Shown one piece after another: positions 1 through 8,877 of a stretch of 64,000 nucleotides of DNA. The stretch comes from Streptomyces colonosanans. Lineage in GTDB: Bacteria > Actinomycetota > Actinomycetes > Streptomycetales > Streptomycetaceae. Both the position numbers and the translations under genes were made by a program. Within the stretch, counting starts at the first letter, position 1, and the number at the start of each line of letters is the position of its first letter. The stretch is from NCBI RefSeq assembly GCF_001866645.1, contig NZ_MLYP01000032.1, positions 1 to 64,000 on the forward strand, given 5' to 3'. The notes beneath the pieces were generated by a model that did no database searches, was not told the DNA's origin, and saw only the letters and a list, made by a program, of their open reading frames with translations.

Positions 1-413
1 ACTCCAGAACCACCGTTAACTTTACAGACCCCGGCTTCGGGGTCAAGGTCACCAGCCCACAGTGAGTGCATGGACCATACGGCGAATCCGGCATGAAAGT
101 CATGGCCGATGTCTGAAGGCGTGCTCGTGTATCCCCGGGCATGAAGATCCGCGACGACGTCATCGAGGAAGCGATAGGTCAATTGAACGCCGTCGTAGTG
201 CGCTTCGGTAGCACCGCCTTCACCGCTATAGCTGATCTCAACGAGTTCGACCGTCTCGTCCGCCGCGTAGGTGATCACCAGCATGGGTGTGGTGGTGTAG
301 ACGGCCCGCTGTCCGCCCGGGCCGTGATGTGGCGGACCAATGCGCTCTTCGACCTGCGAACGCGGGTCGCCGATCTTGACCGTGTCGACGCCGAGTCCCG
401 GAGTGATCTCCAT
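1..413 (-). CDS. Hypothetical protein, C-terminus off the left edge
   Basis: An open frame runs leftwards from an ATG at 413 to base 1 without a stop, giving at least 137 residues. It begins MEITPGLGVDTVKIGDPR and contains a short glycine/proline loop near residue 26, followed by alternating hydrophobic strand-like stretches. The weak upstream GCAGGA is the only ribosome-binding candidate. I do not recognise the family. The N-terminal pattern of a 'parameter' followed by 'GDPRSQVEERIG' resembles small cytosolic actinobacterial proteins of unknown function. Codon use fits a real Streptomyces gene, although GC is slightly lower than in its neighbours. Confidence 0.6.
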   Translation of the reverse strand, partial: MEITPGLGVDTVKIGDPRSQVEERIGPPHHGPGGQRAVYTTTPMLVITYAADETVELVEISYSGEGGATEAHYDGVQLTYRFLDDVVADLHARGYTSTPSDIGHDFHAGFAVWSMHSLWAGDLDPEAGVCKVNGGSG

Positions 414-719
414 GCCGGCCATCCTGCCCGAGGGACGAGGCGCCTGGGATTTGCGGGTTGAGGCAGGCGAGCAGCCCCTCGGCTGCCTGCCTGGGCAAGG
501 TCTGCGGACCCGGCTTGACGTGGATAAAGCCGTCGTTCCTGTGGATGATGTACCCAGGGGTATTGCATGTTGACGAGGTGTCCGGTTTGTAGTGAGCTTG
601 CCGGGCAGTCCGTCAGCTCAGCGAGGCCGCCGGACAGTTGAGGAGGTCCCGGACAGCAGTACAGGCACGGCGCCCCAGAATCATGTGGTTGTCGAGACCT
701 AAGATCACCGAGCGAGACT
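414..719. other. Region of gene debris, no intact gene
   Basis: No complete gene is visible. On the minus strand around 455-570 a short frame reads YIIHRNDGFIHVKPGPQT, which looks like real protein but has neither a start nor an extension. It may be the tail of a lost gene in front of the edge gene. Confidence 0.3.
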
Positions 720-885
720 GTGCCTGCCCCTGCATCCCCTCCCGTCCCCGCCTCACTGAGCCGACTGCTCCACGCCACCAGCGGCGAAGCCGCCGAGATC
801 CCCGGCCTGCGGCGCTTCCCGGCCGCAGTGCCCGATCCGCGCCGATCGCGCGGACGCCGCTACCGGGGTTTCCGCATCGGGGCGA
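720..885 (+). pseudogene. Transposase N-terminal fragment (DDE_Tnp_1-associated type)
   Basis: A GTG at 720 opens about 55 residues containing the motif AVPDPRRSRGRRYR. This matches the N-terminal 'transposase-associated' region of H-repeat-type DDE transposases, which normally have VPDPRxxRGxRYxL followed by a hydrophobic helix. The similarity stops abruptly near 885 and the catalytic DDE core is absent. It is therefore a dead insertion-sequence fragment. Confidence 0.6.
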
Positions 886-1178
886 ACCCGAGTGCGGTGT
901 CCGCGGCCGCTAGACGACGCATGGCCGGATGGGGCCTATCCACTCACCGGCTGGCGTGCCCATTCCTTTTGCAGGTGGTGTTGCGTTCACACGCCCGCAC
1001 ACCACGGAGCAGCGGCGGGTCTCACCGTGCCCCGCAGCTGCGCCGTCCTGGGACGTAGGTATAGCCCTGCAGCTCGCGCCGCGCGAATGCGTCGATCCGG
1101 AACGGCTCCGGAGCGGCCTATTGCCCGCACGCGGCCGTCTGAAAGACCACTGGAATTAGGCATCGGGGAGGTAAGGAA

Positions 1179-1565
1179 ATGTCAGCAATTCAACTCAAGG
1201 AACACCAGGTCGACCAGAAGTCGAGTTTCCGTAAGTGGGTGGGATTCCTTGCAAGGTCATCTGTGCCCCTCAGGGCGCCCGGGGCACGATCGTGTCCGCG
1301 ACCGGATCGGGGAAGACGATCACCGCTGCCGCGTGCGCGCTGGAGTGTTTCCCGAGCGGCTGGATCCTCGTGACCGTCCCGACCCTGGGCCTGCTCGCGC
1401 AGACCGCCCAGGCGTGGCGCCTGATGGGCCACCGGACCCCGATGGTCGCGGTGTGCTCGCTGGAGAACGACCCGGTGCTGACCGAGCTGGGGGTGCGGTG
1501 GCTTCTTGGCTGCCGCACGCCGGGAGGGCTCCGGCGCAAACGGCCGTTGATCAGAGGGCGTTGAG
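1179..1565 (+). pseudogene. DEAD/DEAH-type helicase N-terminal remnant, frameshifted
   Basis: The ATG at 1179 (preceded by GGGGAGGTAAGG) starts MSAIQLKEHQVDQKSSF. The homology then jumps to another frame near 1265 and continues as ARGTIVSATGSGKTITAA, an intact Walker A (ATGSGKT), and then LVTVPTLGLLAQTAQAW. This is the N-terminus of the large Streptomyces helicases with helicase-associated repeats, which are usually several hundred residues long. Here only about 105 residues survive and the similarity ends near 1500. The frameshift plus truncation means no active ATPase can be made. Confidence 0.7.
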
Positions 1566-1632
1566 CCGGGAAAATGGCGGGTCGGTGGCGCGGTGGGCGT
1601 GTCTGCACAAGAGGACTCAAGGGGCAGCGACA

Positions 1633-2304
1633 ATGACAAGGGCTCGTGGCACGGTTTCGGTCTTGGTCGTGGGTATCGCTCTTCTGTCGTCGGCGTGCAG
1701 CGGTGGTGATGACGACACGAAGGCAGCTCCGTCCCCGTCCGCCGTGGCCACTCCTGCCTCCGCTACCCCCACGGTCGCGGCACACCCCGCCGCGACCGAC
1801 GCTTACGACCTGCAGGCGTACTGCTACAAGGGCGGCCCCGCCACGCTACTGACGGGCCAGCCGGCGTACCAGGGCAAGGGGCCGCACCCCGTGCTGATCG
1901 CCACCACGAGCCCGACGCCCTTGAGGGCCACCCAGGCCCCGCTCCCGTCGCCGGGCGAGACGGCGACCGCCCCGGCCCCCGATACGTACCACCCCGATCC
2001 GGCGAAGGCACAACTCGTGGCCTGCGTCTCCAACGCGGGCAAGGGCAAGCTGGTGACGACCTGCCGCTACAACCACGACTACGTCCGCTACTTCAGGCAG
2101 GGCCGGTACGACGTCACGGTGTACGAGGCGAAGACCGGCCGCAGGCTCGGCACCACGAAGGTGATGGGGGACGACCAGTACGAGTGCCTGCCCCAGGTGA
2201 CGTTCTTCGACGGTGAGCCCCAGTCGAAGACGGAGTGGCTGTCCGCGTCCCTCCCGGCGTTCCGCAAGGCCCTGGCCCCGTGGGTGAACGCAGCGAAGTC
2301 GTAG
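1633..2304 (+). CDS. Secreted lipoprotein of unknown function
   Basis: The 223-residue protein starts at the ATG at 1633 behind AGGGGCAGCGAC, a good ribosome-binding site. An N-terminal hydrophobic segment ends in a lipobox-like LLSSAC with Cys22, so the mature protein should be lipid-anchored on the outer face of the membrane. A Pro/Ala/Thr-rich linker (residues about 30-110) leads to a compact C-terminal domain with four cysteines, and the end reads NAAKS. I recognise no enzyme motif. The open frame extends upstream of 1633, but that part is non-coding in character, so the signal peptide decides the start. Confidence 0.75.
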   Translation: MTRARGTVSVLVVGIALLSSACSGGDDDTKAAPSPSAVATPASATPTVAAHPAATDAYDLQAYCYKGGPATLLTGQPAYQGKGPHPVLIATTSPTPLRATQAPLPSPGETATAPAPDTYHPDPAKAQLVACVSNAGKGKLVTTCRYNHDYVRYFRQGRYDVTVYEAKTGRRLGTTKVMGDDQYECLPQVTFFDGEPQSKTEWLSASLPAFRKALAPWVNAAKS

Positions 2305-2713
2305 GCGCGCATCCCTGGTGAGGGTGGCCAGGGCGTAACGAGCTTGGGACCGTACGCAGCACGGCCGGTTTCCCCGGGGTCGGGCAGAGCTGGCTGGGGA
2401 GGCCGTGGGCGCTGTCACGCTGGCTGGCAGGGTGACAGCGCCTGAGGAACGGCGTGCTGGTGCTCTTGCGGCACAGGCTGCCTTCGGGAAACGGCAGGGG
2501 GAGGAAGCGGATGAACTGCGAGCGGAGGTCTGGCTGCCCGTCGCGCCCAGTCGGCTGATCCGGGTGGTGGCCGGCCGGGCGGGGCTGCGCCCCTCTGTAG
2601 CCGTCGGCGCCTGCGTGCCGCCCGGGCCCGTCCTCGCCCAGGGGCGCCCAACACAAGGGCGCATTCGGCGTCGTCGCCTTGTGCACCGCACCGGTCAGGT
2701 CTTGTCGGTCAGG

Positions 2714-2953
2714 GTGGCCACCCTGCTGCGGACCATCTTCGAACAACCCGACACCGACGCCGTGAAAGCCCGGATGCGGCACGTTCTGGACGCATTGGAG
2801 GCCAAGTTCCCCAAAGCTGCAGCCCACTTGGACGCCGCCCAGCACGACCGGCTGGCTTTCACCGCCTTTCCCCGCGAGATCTGGCGGCAGATCTGGTCGA
2901 ACAACCCGCAGGAACGGCTGAACAAGGAGATCCGCCGCCGCACCGACGTGGTC
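2714..2953 (+). pseudogene. IS256-family transposase C-terminal fragment
   Basis: About 80 residues beginning VATLLRTIFEQ and ending EIRRRTDVV match the C-terminal part of Mutator/IS256 transposases. They include the WSNNPQERLNKEIRRR stretch that carries the last acidic residue of the DDE triad. The N-terminal DDE core and the terminal helix are missing, and the frame runs on into unrelated sequence. The upstream 2305-2713 interval has an open frame of uncertain meaning and no recognisable gene. Confidence 0.75.
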
Positions 2954-3101
2954 GATCTTCACGTAGAGTGCGGCGATGGGGGTCTCCAAGTCATGCGTCA
3001 CAACCGGAACTTGGAGGCCCTCGTCTCGTCCTCACGTCCGAACTCCGGTCCATCACTCGGACGAGTTCGTCCACACGCTGACTGAACGGAGTCCCACCGT
3101 C

Positions 3102-3584
3102 ATGCCGGACATCACCTCGGCCAACCTCAGTCCCCGCGACGTCCTGACCCGCTACCACCGGGCGATGCTCGACAAGTCTGCAGACGATCTGGCTGATCTG
3201 TACACTGCCGACGCCGTGCACGAGTTCCCGTTTCTCGGCTTTCCGGGCATGCCCGAGCGCTACCAGGGACGCGAAGAAATCCGTGCGGGCTATCGAGCGG
3301 CCTGGGGTGCGAGCCCAGCGCAGCCGCAGAAGATCCACGACGTCTTCGTCCACGAGAGCATCGACCCGGAAGTGATCACCGTCGAGCAGGTCGTCGTTGG
3401 GACCGTGACTACGACCGGCCAGGCGTTCAGCTTCCCCGGTCTCTTGGTGCTCCGGGTCCGCAACGGCCTGATCGTGCACGTCCGGGACTACATGGATGGC
3501 CTCCGCGTCGCCCACACTATGGACCGACTGGCTGCCGTAGTCGCCAGCCTCGGTGCCAGCCGGACAGAGGCGCAGAAGCCCTGA
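3102..3584 (+). CDS. SnoaL/NTF2-like family protein
   Basis: The 160-residue cytosolic protein starts at the ATG at 3102, with GGAG about 10 nt upstream. It has the order expected of SnoaL-like NTF2-fold proteins: a helical N-terminus with RDVLTRYHRAML, an LADLYTADAVHEFPF segment, the ERYQGREEIRAGYR segment, and a C-terminal sheet with VHVRDYMDGLR. The family forms a cone-shaped pocket used by small-molecule isomerases, hydroxylases and many uncharacterised enzymes, and the substrate cannot be read from sequence. It stands alone between IS debris and a methyltransferase remnant. Confidence 0.8.
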   Translation: MPDITSANLSPRDVLTRYHRAMLDKSADDLADLYTADAVHEFPFLGFPGMPERYQGREEIRAGYRAAWGASPAQPQKIHDVFVHESIDPEVITVEQVVVGTVTTTGQAFSFPGLLVLRVRNGLIVHVRDYMDGLRVAHTMDRLAAVVASLGASRTEAQKP

Positions 3585-3635
3585 CGTGCCCTGCTCGTGC
3601 ACAGATGGCGCACAGCGCACTTCAGTCCGCCTTCG

Positions 3636-3761
3636 GACTTGATCGTCTGGCACCGTCGCCTGGTACGCCATGCTCGCGTCCCAGCTGGCGAAGATCAGAT
3701 GGTATTCGGCGGCCAGGGCGTCGTAGAAGTCCCGCACCAAGCTTGCTGACGTGGCCGCCAC
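3636..3761 (-). pseudogene. SAM-dependent methyltransferase N-terminal fragment
   Basis: A GTG at 3761 opens about 40 residues (SLVRDFYDALAAEYHLIF, then WDASMAYQA). This is the characteristic N-terminus of a class I methyltransferase of about 250 residues. The similarity stops before the SAM-binding GxGxG loop, and a DQVRRR stretch follows in unrelated sequence. Only the first helices remain, so it is non-functional. Confidence 0.6.
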
Positions 3762-3812
3762 GTTGGGGCGCGTCGCATCGGCGCCGGCGTTCCAGGAGGA
3801 CTTTCGCCCGCG

Positions 3813-5297
3813 TCAGGACGGCACGGCGGGGCAGCTGGTGCCCCGTGGTGGGACTGCCAGGTCGGTGAGGTAGCTGTCCACGGCGTCCTCCATGCACGGG
3901 CCGCTGGTGACGCTGCCGTGACCCTGGCCCTCGTAGGTGAGGAGCACGCCGCTGCGGCCGAGCTGCCGGGCCACCGAGACCGCCCATGGGTAGCCGGTGG
4001 CGGGGTCGTGCAGCGCGTTGGACACCAGGATCGGCGGGGCACCGTGTGCGTCCAGGTGGTGCTGCGGGTTGGCGGTCGGCGAGCCCAGACACGCCGCTGC
4101 CACGTGGATCGGCAGCAGGTAAGGCAGGTCAGGCGCGGTCATGTTCATCATGGCGACGAGCCAGGCGTACTCCTGGTAGTCGCGCACTGGCAGGTGCCAG
4201 TCCGAGCAGAAGACCGGGGTGGCCGGATGCAGCGGCGATATCGAAGTGGGCGACGCAGGCAGCGGCTTGCTCGCCTCCATCCCCGCGATCGCCGTGGCCA
4301 GGCCCGCGTAGTCGACCTCGTAGAACTTCTTGAACGCGGTCTTGTTGACCAGGTCCGAAGACGACAGCGAGGTGCCCGGCTTCGCCGGGTTCTCCAGTTC
4401 ACCGCGCCCGGCCCGGGCCAACAGGCCCTGCCAGACGGCGCGGACGTCGCGGGCGTGCAGCGCGCAGTCCGCGGCACCGTCGCACCACTTCACGAACTCC
4501 TGGAATGAATCCTCTGCCGTGGCCGCCTCGGACCGCAGGAAGTCACCGGTGGTCGGGACGCTGTGGTCCATGACGCTCTCCAGCACCATCGCGCGCACCC
4601 GGCGCGGGTAGGTCTCGGCGTACTGCGCCCCGAGCAGCGTGCCGTACGAGCTGCCGTGGAAGGTCAGTTTCCGCTCGCCGAGGGCGGCCCGGAGGGCGTC
4701 CAAGTCCCGGACCGTCTGGGCGGTGTCAAGGTGGTCGAACACCGGGCCGGTACGGGCCCGGCAGTCGGCACGGAGCCGCCTGTTGTACGCCGCGGTGGCG
4801 TCGAAGTCCGCCTGGTTCTTCAGCTCCGGTGACGGCCGCTCGGCAAGCAGGTCGCCAGAGCAGGCCACCGGGTTGCTGCCGCCCACACCGCGCGGGTCGA
4901 AGCTGACGATGTCGAACCTGCGGCGGACCTCGGGGCTGAACCGGCTGATACGGCGCACCACCATCTCCACACCCGAGTCGCCCGGCCCGCCGGGGCCGAA
5001 CACCATCGAGCCGACGCGTGCGCCGGGGTCGGTGGCCTTGCGACGGGCCACAGCCAGGTCGAGTCTCGGCCCGTCCGGGTGGGCCCAGTCGACCGGCACC
5101 GCAAGAGTGGCGCACTCGGCTCCCGGCTTTGCCGGGTCGTCACACGGTGCCCACCGCAGGGCCCCGGTGGCAGACGGCGACGCGTGGACCGCGGGAGCGG
5201 CGGCAAGGCCGGTGATGACGGCCATGGCGGCTCCCACGGCCATGGCCGTGCCCCGCGAGGCGATGCGCCGCAGTGCGGATCTTCCCCTTAACGGCAT
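3813..5297 (-). CDS. Secreted alpha/beta hydrolase, tripeptidyl-aminopeptidase (TAP) type
   Basis: The 494-residue protein starts at the ATG at 5297 behind an excellent GAGGAGGATCC site. A twin-arginine-free, alanine-rich signal peptide ends near residue 39. The nucleophile lies in GSSYG (Ser217). An oxyanion-type GPGGPGDSG loop is near residues 101-109, and the C-terminal TAP-like domain carries the GQGHGS histidine. Family members (SlpD/SlpE/Tap of Streptomyces) remove tripeptides or process secreted proproteins outside the cell. The gene is monocistronic with no close same-strand partner. Substrate specificity is inferred only from family membership. Confidence 0.88.
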   Translation of the reverse strand: MPLRGRSALRRIASRGTAMAVGAAMAVITGLAAAPAVHASPSATGALRWAPCDDPAKPGAECATLAVPVDWAHPDGPRLDLAVARRKATDPGARVGSMVFGPGGPGDSGVEMVVRRISRFSPEVRRRFDIVSFDPRGVGGSNPVACSGDLLAERPSPELKNQADFDATAAYNRRLRADCRARTGPVFDHLDTAQTVRDLDALRAALGERKLTFHGSSYGTLLGAQYAETYPRRVRAMVLESVMDHSVPTTGDFLRSEAATAEDSFQEFVKWCDGAADCALHARDVRAVWQGLLARAGRGELENPAKPGTSLSSSDLVNKTAFKKFYEVDYAGLATAIAGMEASKPLPASPTSISPLHPATPVFCSDWHLPVRDYQEYAWLVAMMNMTAPDLPYLLPIHVAAACLGSPTANPQHHLDAHGAPPILVSNALHDPATGYPWAVSVARQLGRSGVLLTYEGQGHGSVTSGPCMEDAVDSYLTDLAVPPRGTSCPAVPS

Positions 5298-5505
5298 GGA
5301 TCCTCCTCGTGAAGAGAGTGGTTGTGTCAGGCGTGCGGACCCGGCCGGGGCACCGTCGTCACGTTAGGTGCACTGTCGCTCGTGTGGTGCCCCCGTCAGG
5401 GGCTTTTCCGGGTCGGGTCGGGGACCGCTCAGGGGTGATCGGGGCGCAGGGCGAAGAACGGTCAGGGTCGGGTCAGGGGAAGGGCTCCGTCGTAGACTCG
5501 GTCGG

Positions 5506-6121
5506 CCCGTGCCGGCTGAAAGCCGGCCACACGCCGACCGTGACCGAGACCGCGCTCGCCTTCCTCAAGGACGCCCGCCGCCACGGCGAGCTGCGCCGGC
5601 CGCTGGACTGGATCCCCGAGGCCCACCACCCGACCGGAAGCGGCGAGGCCGTCACCCCCGACGCCCTCCTGTACTACCGGCGCGGCCCCGCCGACAGCGA
5701 CAACGGGTCGATGCTGCGGGCGTTCGTGGAAGTCGACAGCGCCACCATGGGCCCCGAACGCCTCACCGCCAAGCCGACCGCGTACGAACGCCTGTTCCGC
5801 CACGTGCCCGCGGTCCCAGAGCGCCGGCCAACCCTCCAGGAACCGGCGCTGGAGGAGTGGCGGCGGCGCTACCCACTCTTCCCCCGCATCCTGTTCACCC
5901 TGGACGGCACCGGACCCGCCGGTGTCGACAACCGGATCAGCGCCCTGCGCGCGGGAACCGGACTGCTGGCGCCGCCCCGCTTCCTCCACGACGTCCCCGT
6001 CCTCGCGGCACCGCTGGCCGACCCGCTCCACCACGGCCCCTCCGCACCCGTACGGCGCGCCGTCCACGACCCCGACCAGCAAGTCCCCTGGACCGGCTCC
6101 GGGCACTGCTCGCCAGGCTAG
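5506..6121 (+). pseudogene. Replication-relaxation family protein, N-terminally truncated
   Basis: From about 5520 the frame reads GHTPTVTETALAFL and continues through RRPLDWIPEAHH, DALLYYRRGPAD, FVEVDSATMGPERL and EEWRRRYPLFPR. This is the C-terminal nuclease-like half of Replic_Relax proteins found on actinobacterial plasmids and integrative elements. The N-terminal winged-helix half is missing and the upstream open frame is not homologous. Further debris in another frame follows to 6222 (LTEEQSEQHFADAA). This marks a lost conjugative or integrative element. Confidence 0.7.
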
Positions 6122-6382
6122 GGCAGCGCGCCGTGCTCGGTCTGACCGAGGAGCAGAGCGAGCAGCACTTCGCCGACGCAGCATGCGCCCTGGCCACCTC
6201 CCGAGTGCTCGGGCCGGCATGACTGCGCCGCACGACCGCGGACGTTGCTGAACTGGGCTCTGATGGTCGGGTGTCCGCTCCGGTCTGGTGCCTTGGGCCG
6301 GCGCCGGGCGGTAGGGGGCTGCCTGGTGGCGCCCGCCTCGTGTACAAACGGCATGAGACCGGAAGACGGGGAGGGCGGAACC

Positions 6383-6802
6383 ATGCCGGAGGTTCACTTA
6401 CAGGCTCGGAGCGACCGCTTCGACGAAGATGACGAGCGTTGGCGGAGCCAAGTACTTCTCCTGCATATGGCACTTGAAGAGGCTGCGGGTCCTTTGGAGC
6501 GCCGCTCCGAGCCGGTCCCGGGAGCCAAGGGAGCACTCTCCGATGTGGTTCTCCACCTCACCGGCCCTGGGATCGTCGCGGGCGTCGTGGCAGGGCTCAA
6601 CGCATGGCTCAAGCGCGATCGAGGGCGCAGTGTGCATCTCACCTGGACCGTGGACGGCCGCCGCGGCGAGTTCATCGTAACCACCAACACCAGTGACAAC
6701 GAGACCCTGCGCAGTGCGCTGGAGCACGGCCTGCGCGCGGCAGCGGGCGATGCCACGACCGTCGACGAGCTAGCCGACCCGAACGGTGCACCGGGTGACT
6801 GA
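6383..6802 (+). CDS. EACC1-type (effector-associated constant component 1) protein
   Basis: The 139-residue protein starts at the ATG at 6383, preceded by GGGGAGGGCGG. A longer frame exists upstream but lacks a site. It has the EACC1 layout: an N-terminal helix with residues spaced like RSQVLLLHMALEEA; PGAKGALSDVVLHL, matching the family's GAKG-D consensus; a hydrophobic helix GPGIVAGVVAGLNAWLKR that ends in basic residues; and a C-terminal strand pair with VHLTWTVDG. EACC1 proteins are small partners encoded directly beside peptidase, caspase or NTPase effectors in actinobacterial conflict systems. Its stop overlaps the start of the caspase gene by 8 nt (GTGACTGA), so the two are translationally coupled. 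The biochemical role is unknown; it is possibly an adaptor or inhibitor (inference). Confidence 0.75.
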   Translation: MPEVHLQARSDRFDEDDERWRSQVLLLHMALEEAAGPLERRSEPVPGAKGALSDVVLHLTGPGIVAGVVAGLNAWLKRDRGRSVHLTWTVDGRRGEFIVTTNTSDNETLRSALEHGLRAAAGDATTVDELADPNGAPGD

Positions 6803-8603
6803 GTCAGGGAGGGCGTACCGGGCGCTCCTGATCGGCAATTCCGAGTTCCCTGGCGACCCGGACAATCTGCGGCCCCTGCTAGGGCCACCGACGGATGTGC
6901 CGATGCTGGCCGCCGCGTTGACAGACCCCGACACCGGCCTGCACCGGGTCGACACCGTGCGAACAGTCCTGGAGGAGACCGCGCAGCGTATCGAGGAGGA
7001 ACTGACGGATTTTTTCGAGAGTGCGCTGCCGCAAGAGCAGCTGTTCCTCTACTACAGCGGGCACGGCCGCCTCGACCTCCGCAATAGATTGCGCCTGTGC
7101 GCGCGCGACACCACGCTCGGACGGCTTCGGGCGCGTTCCGTGGGACTCAGGTTCATCGACGAGCTGATCGACGACTGCGCGGCACGGTCGATCGTTGTCG
7201 TTCTGGACTGCTGCTTCAGTGGAGCCGCTGCTGTGAAGGGTTCGGACCCCGCAGCCCAACTGGCCGGGCACGGCCGGTTCGTGATGACTAGCTCCAGCCA
7301 TGCGGACACCTCCGCCGACGCCGAGGAGCCGGGCGTGGCCAGCCCCTTTACCCGCCATCTCGTCGTTGGGCTGAGATCCGGTGCCCTTGGCCGGGACGGT
7401 TATGTGACGGCGTATGACGTTTACCGGTACGCCTATGGTCGGCTCCGGGCCTCCGGACAGATTCCGCACATGAAGACAGAAGCTGGGGTTGGCGCTATCC
7501 CCCTTGCGCGACGCCCGCCGCGGGCGGCCGAGCCAGGGAGGGCGGACCGTACTGTCCGCGTCGCTGCAGACGACGCCGTTCCCCTCGACGTGCGCCCCCT
7601 CTTTACCGCCCCTGACGGACACCGGACACGGCTGGCCACGTATACCGACTTCAGCGGTGTCCTGTATGTCAGCTTGCGCGTGGACCACGTCGGCCTGCCC
7701 TACCCCGCTGTGGTGACCCACCGCGACGAGATCTCCGCGGCGGGCAAGGGCACACCCGTCACGGCCGAGTTGTACACACGTGGAGACGTCTCCTGGCACG
7801 GTGCCCATGTCCGCACAAAGGGCCGCAAGGTGGCGGACCTGCGCGCCGACACCTCGGGGGGCGCCGTGTCGTTCGTCCTGCCCGACAACACGGGCACCGT
7901 GGAGTGGCAGGAGGCGCAGGTGGGCGCCTTCCGCCAGGCCACGTCCCAAGGCCTCTGGCCGGGTACGCCTCTCGCGAAGAGCCCGGCCATCGACGAGTAC
8001 ACAGCCGACAGCGGCTACCGGCGCCTCAGGAAGGCTGCCTGGTGGCTCTTGCTGTGGCTGTCGGTCCTCGTCCTCGCAGCGGTGGCGGAGGTCGAGGACG
8101 CCTTGACTGGTCCCACATGGTATGAGGACGTAGGCCGAGGAGTCTGCAGCGTGGCGATCCTCTTCTCCCCGGTGCTAGCGCTGCTTCGGATCAAGAACGC
8201 CTGGAGGTTTCTGAGGGTACGCAGCATGCTGCGAAGCTCCGGGCTGTACGCCATCCCGATGGTGATGACGACCGGGCTGGTGAAGGAGGACGTCGCAGGC
8301 GGCATCAGCGGTGCGGTCGAGGTGAAGAGACCATGGGTGTGGCTGCGGTACGAAACCTCGCTCTTGAACCGGCCTGTGCAAAGCGAACTCAGGGACATCC
8401 CACCGGAGGAGGAATGGGCTGACTGGTTTTCAATCGGCGTACTCCTCCAGTCCTTCCACTGGCGGGACATTGCTGAGCGGTGTGATGCGTCGGACAGGTC
8501 GGGAATTGAACACGTCCAGGTCATCGGTACCCCAAGGCCCGGGCGCTGGGTAGTCATCCGCACCGAGAACGGCATGCTCTGGCCGCGCGCCAAGGCCCAG
8601 TGA
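6795..8603 (+). CDS. Membrane-anchored caspase-like protease (peptidase C14)
   Basis: The protein has 602 residues from the GTG at 6795; another GTG at 6786 is possible. The N-terminal 230 residues are a caspase/metacaspase fold: RALLIGNSEF opens it, catalytic His90 lies in YYSGHG, and catalytic Cys140 lies in LDCCFSG. A beta-rich middle domain (about 255-400) is followed by two membrane helices (about 414-433 and 449-466). A C-terminal cytosolic domain of about 135 residues (RSMLRSSGLYAI to the end) is unrecognised. The protease and tail are predicted on the same side of the membrane. The gene overlaps the EACC1 gene and forms a two-gene unit. The family suggests regulated proteolysis in immunity or programmed cell death; target and trigger are unknown. 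Confidence 0.85.
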   Translation: MTESGRAYRALLIGNSEFPGDPDNLRPLLGPPTDVPMLAAALTDPDTGLHRVDTVRTVLEETAQRIEEELTDFFESALPQEQLFLYYSGHGRLDLRNRLRLCARDTTLGRLRARSVGLRFIDELIDDCAARSIVVVLDCCFSGAAAVKGSDPAAQLAGHGRFVMTSSSHADTSADAEEPGVASPFTRHLVVGLRSGALGRDGYVTAYDVYRYAYGRLRASGQIPHMKTEAGVGAIPLARRPPRAAEPGRADRTVRVAADDAVPLDVRPLFTAPDGHRTRLATYTDFSGVLYVSLRVDHVGLPYPAVVTHRDEISAAGKGTPVTAELYTRGDVSWHGAHVRTKGRKVADLRADTSGGAVSFVLPDNTGTVEWQEAQVGAFRQATSQGLWPGTPLAKSPAIDEYTADSGYRRLRKAAWWLLLWLSVLVLAAVAEVEDALTGPTWYEDVGRGVCSVAILFSPVLALLRIKNAWRFLRVRSMLRSSGLYAIPMVMTTGLVKEDVAGGISGAVEVKRPWVWLRYETSLLNRPVQSELRDIPPEEEWADWFSIGVLLQSFHWRDIAERCDASDRSGIEHVQVIGTPRPGRWVVIRTENGMLWPRAKAQ

Positions 8604-8877
8604 GTTCCTCCTGATCTTGCGCGTACGACGGGCGCTGCCCGTGCTCCGCACCGTCACGTCTTGGACGGTAGAGAGCCCCCGGCATGCCGCTCTCCGAAAG
8701 ATCGCAAGAGCTCGACAACGACAGCTACAGGCCGTAACGAACGTGCACCGGTCCTCGCATTTGCGCATTCACCTCGCATCCTCAGCCGACATTGCGCATC
8801 GACTCGCGGATCCTAGACACGCCCACCCGAGCCGGGCGGACACCTCCTCCATAAAGTGCAGGGTGTACAGCCCAGAC

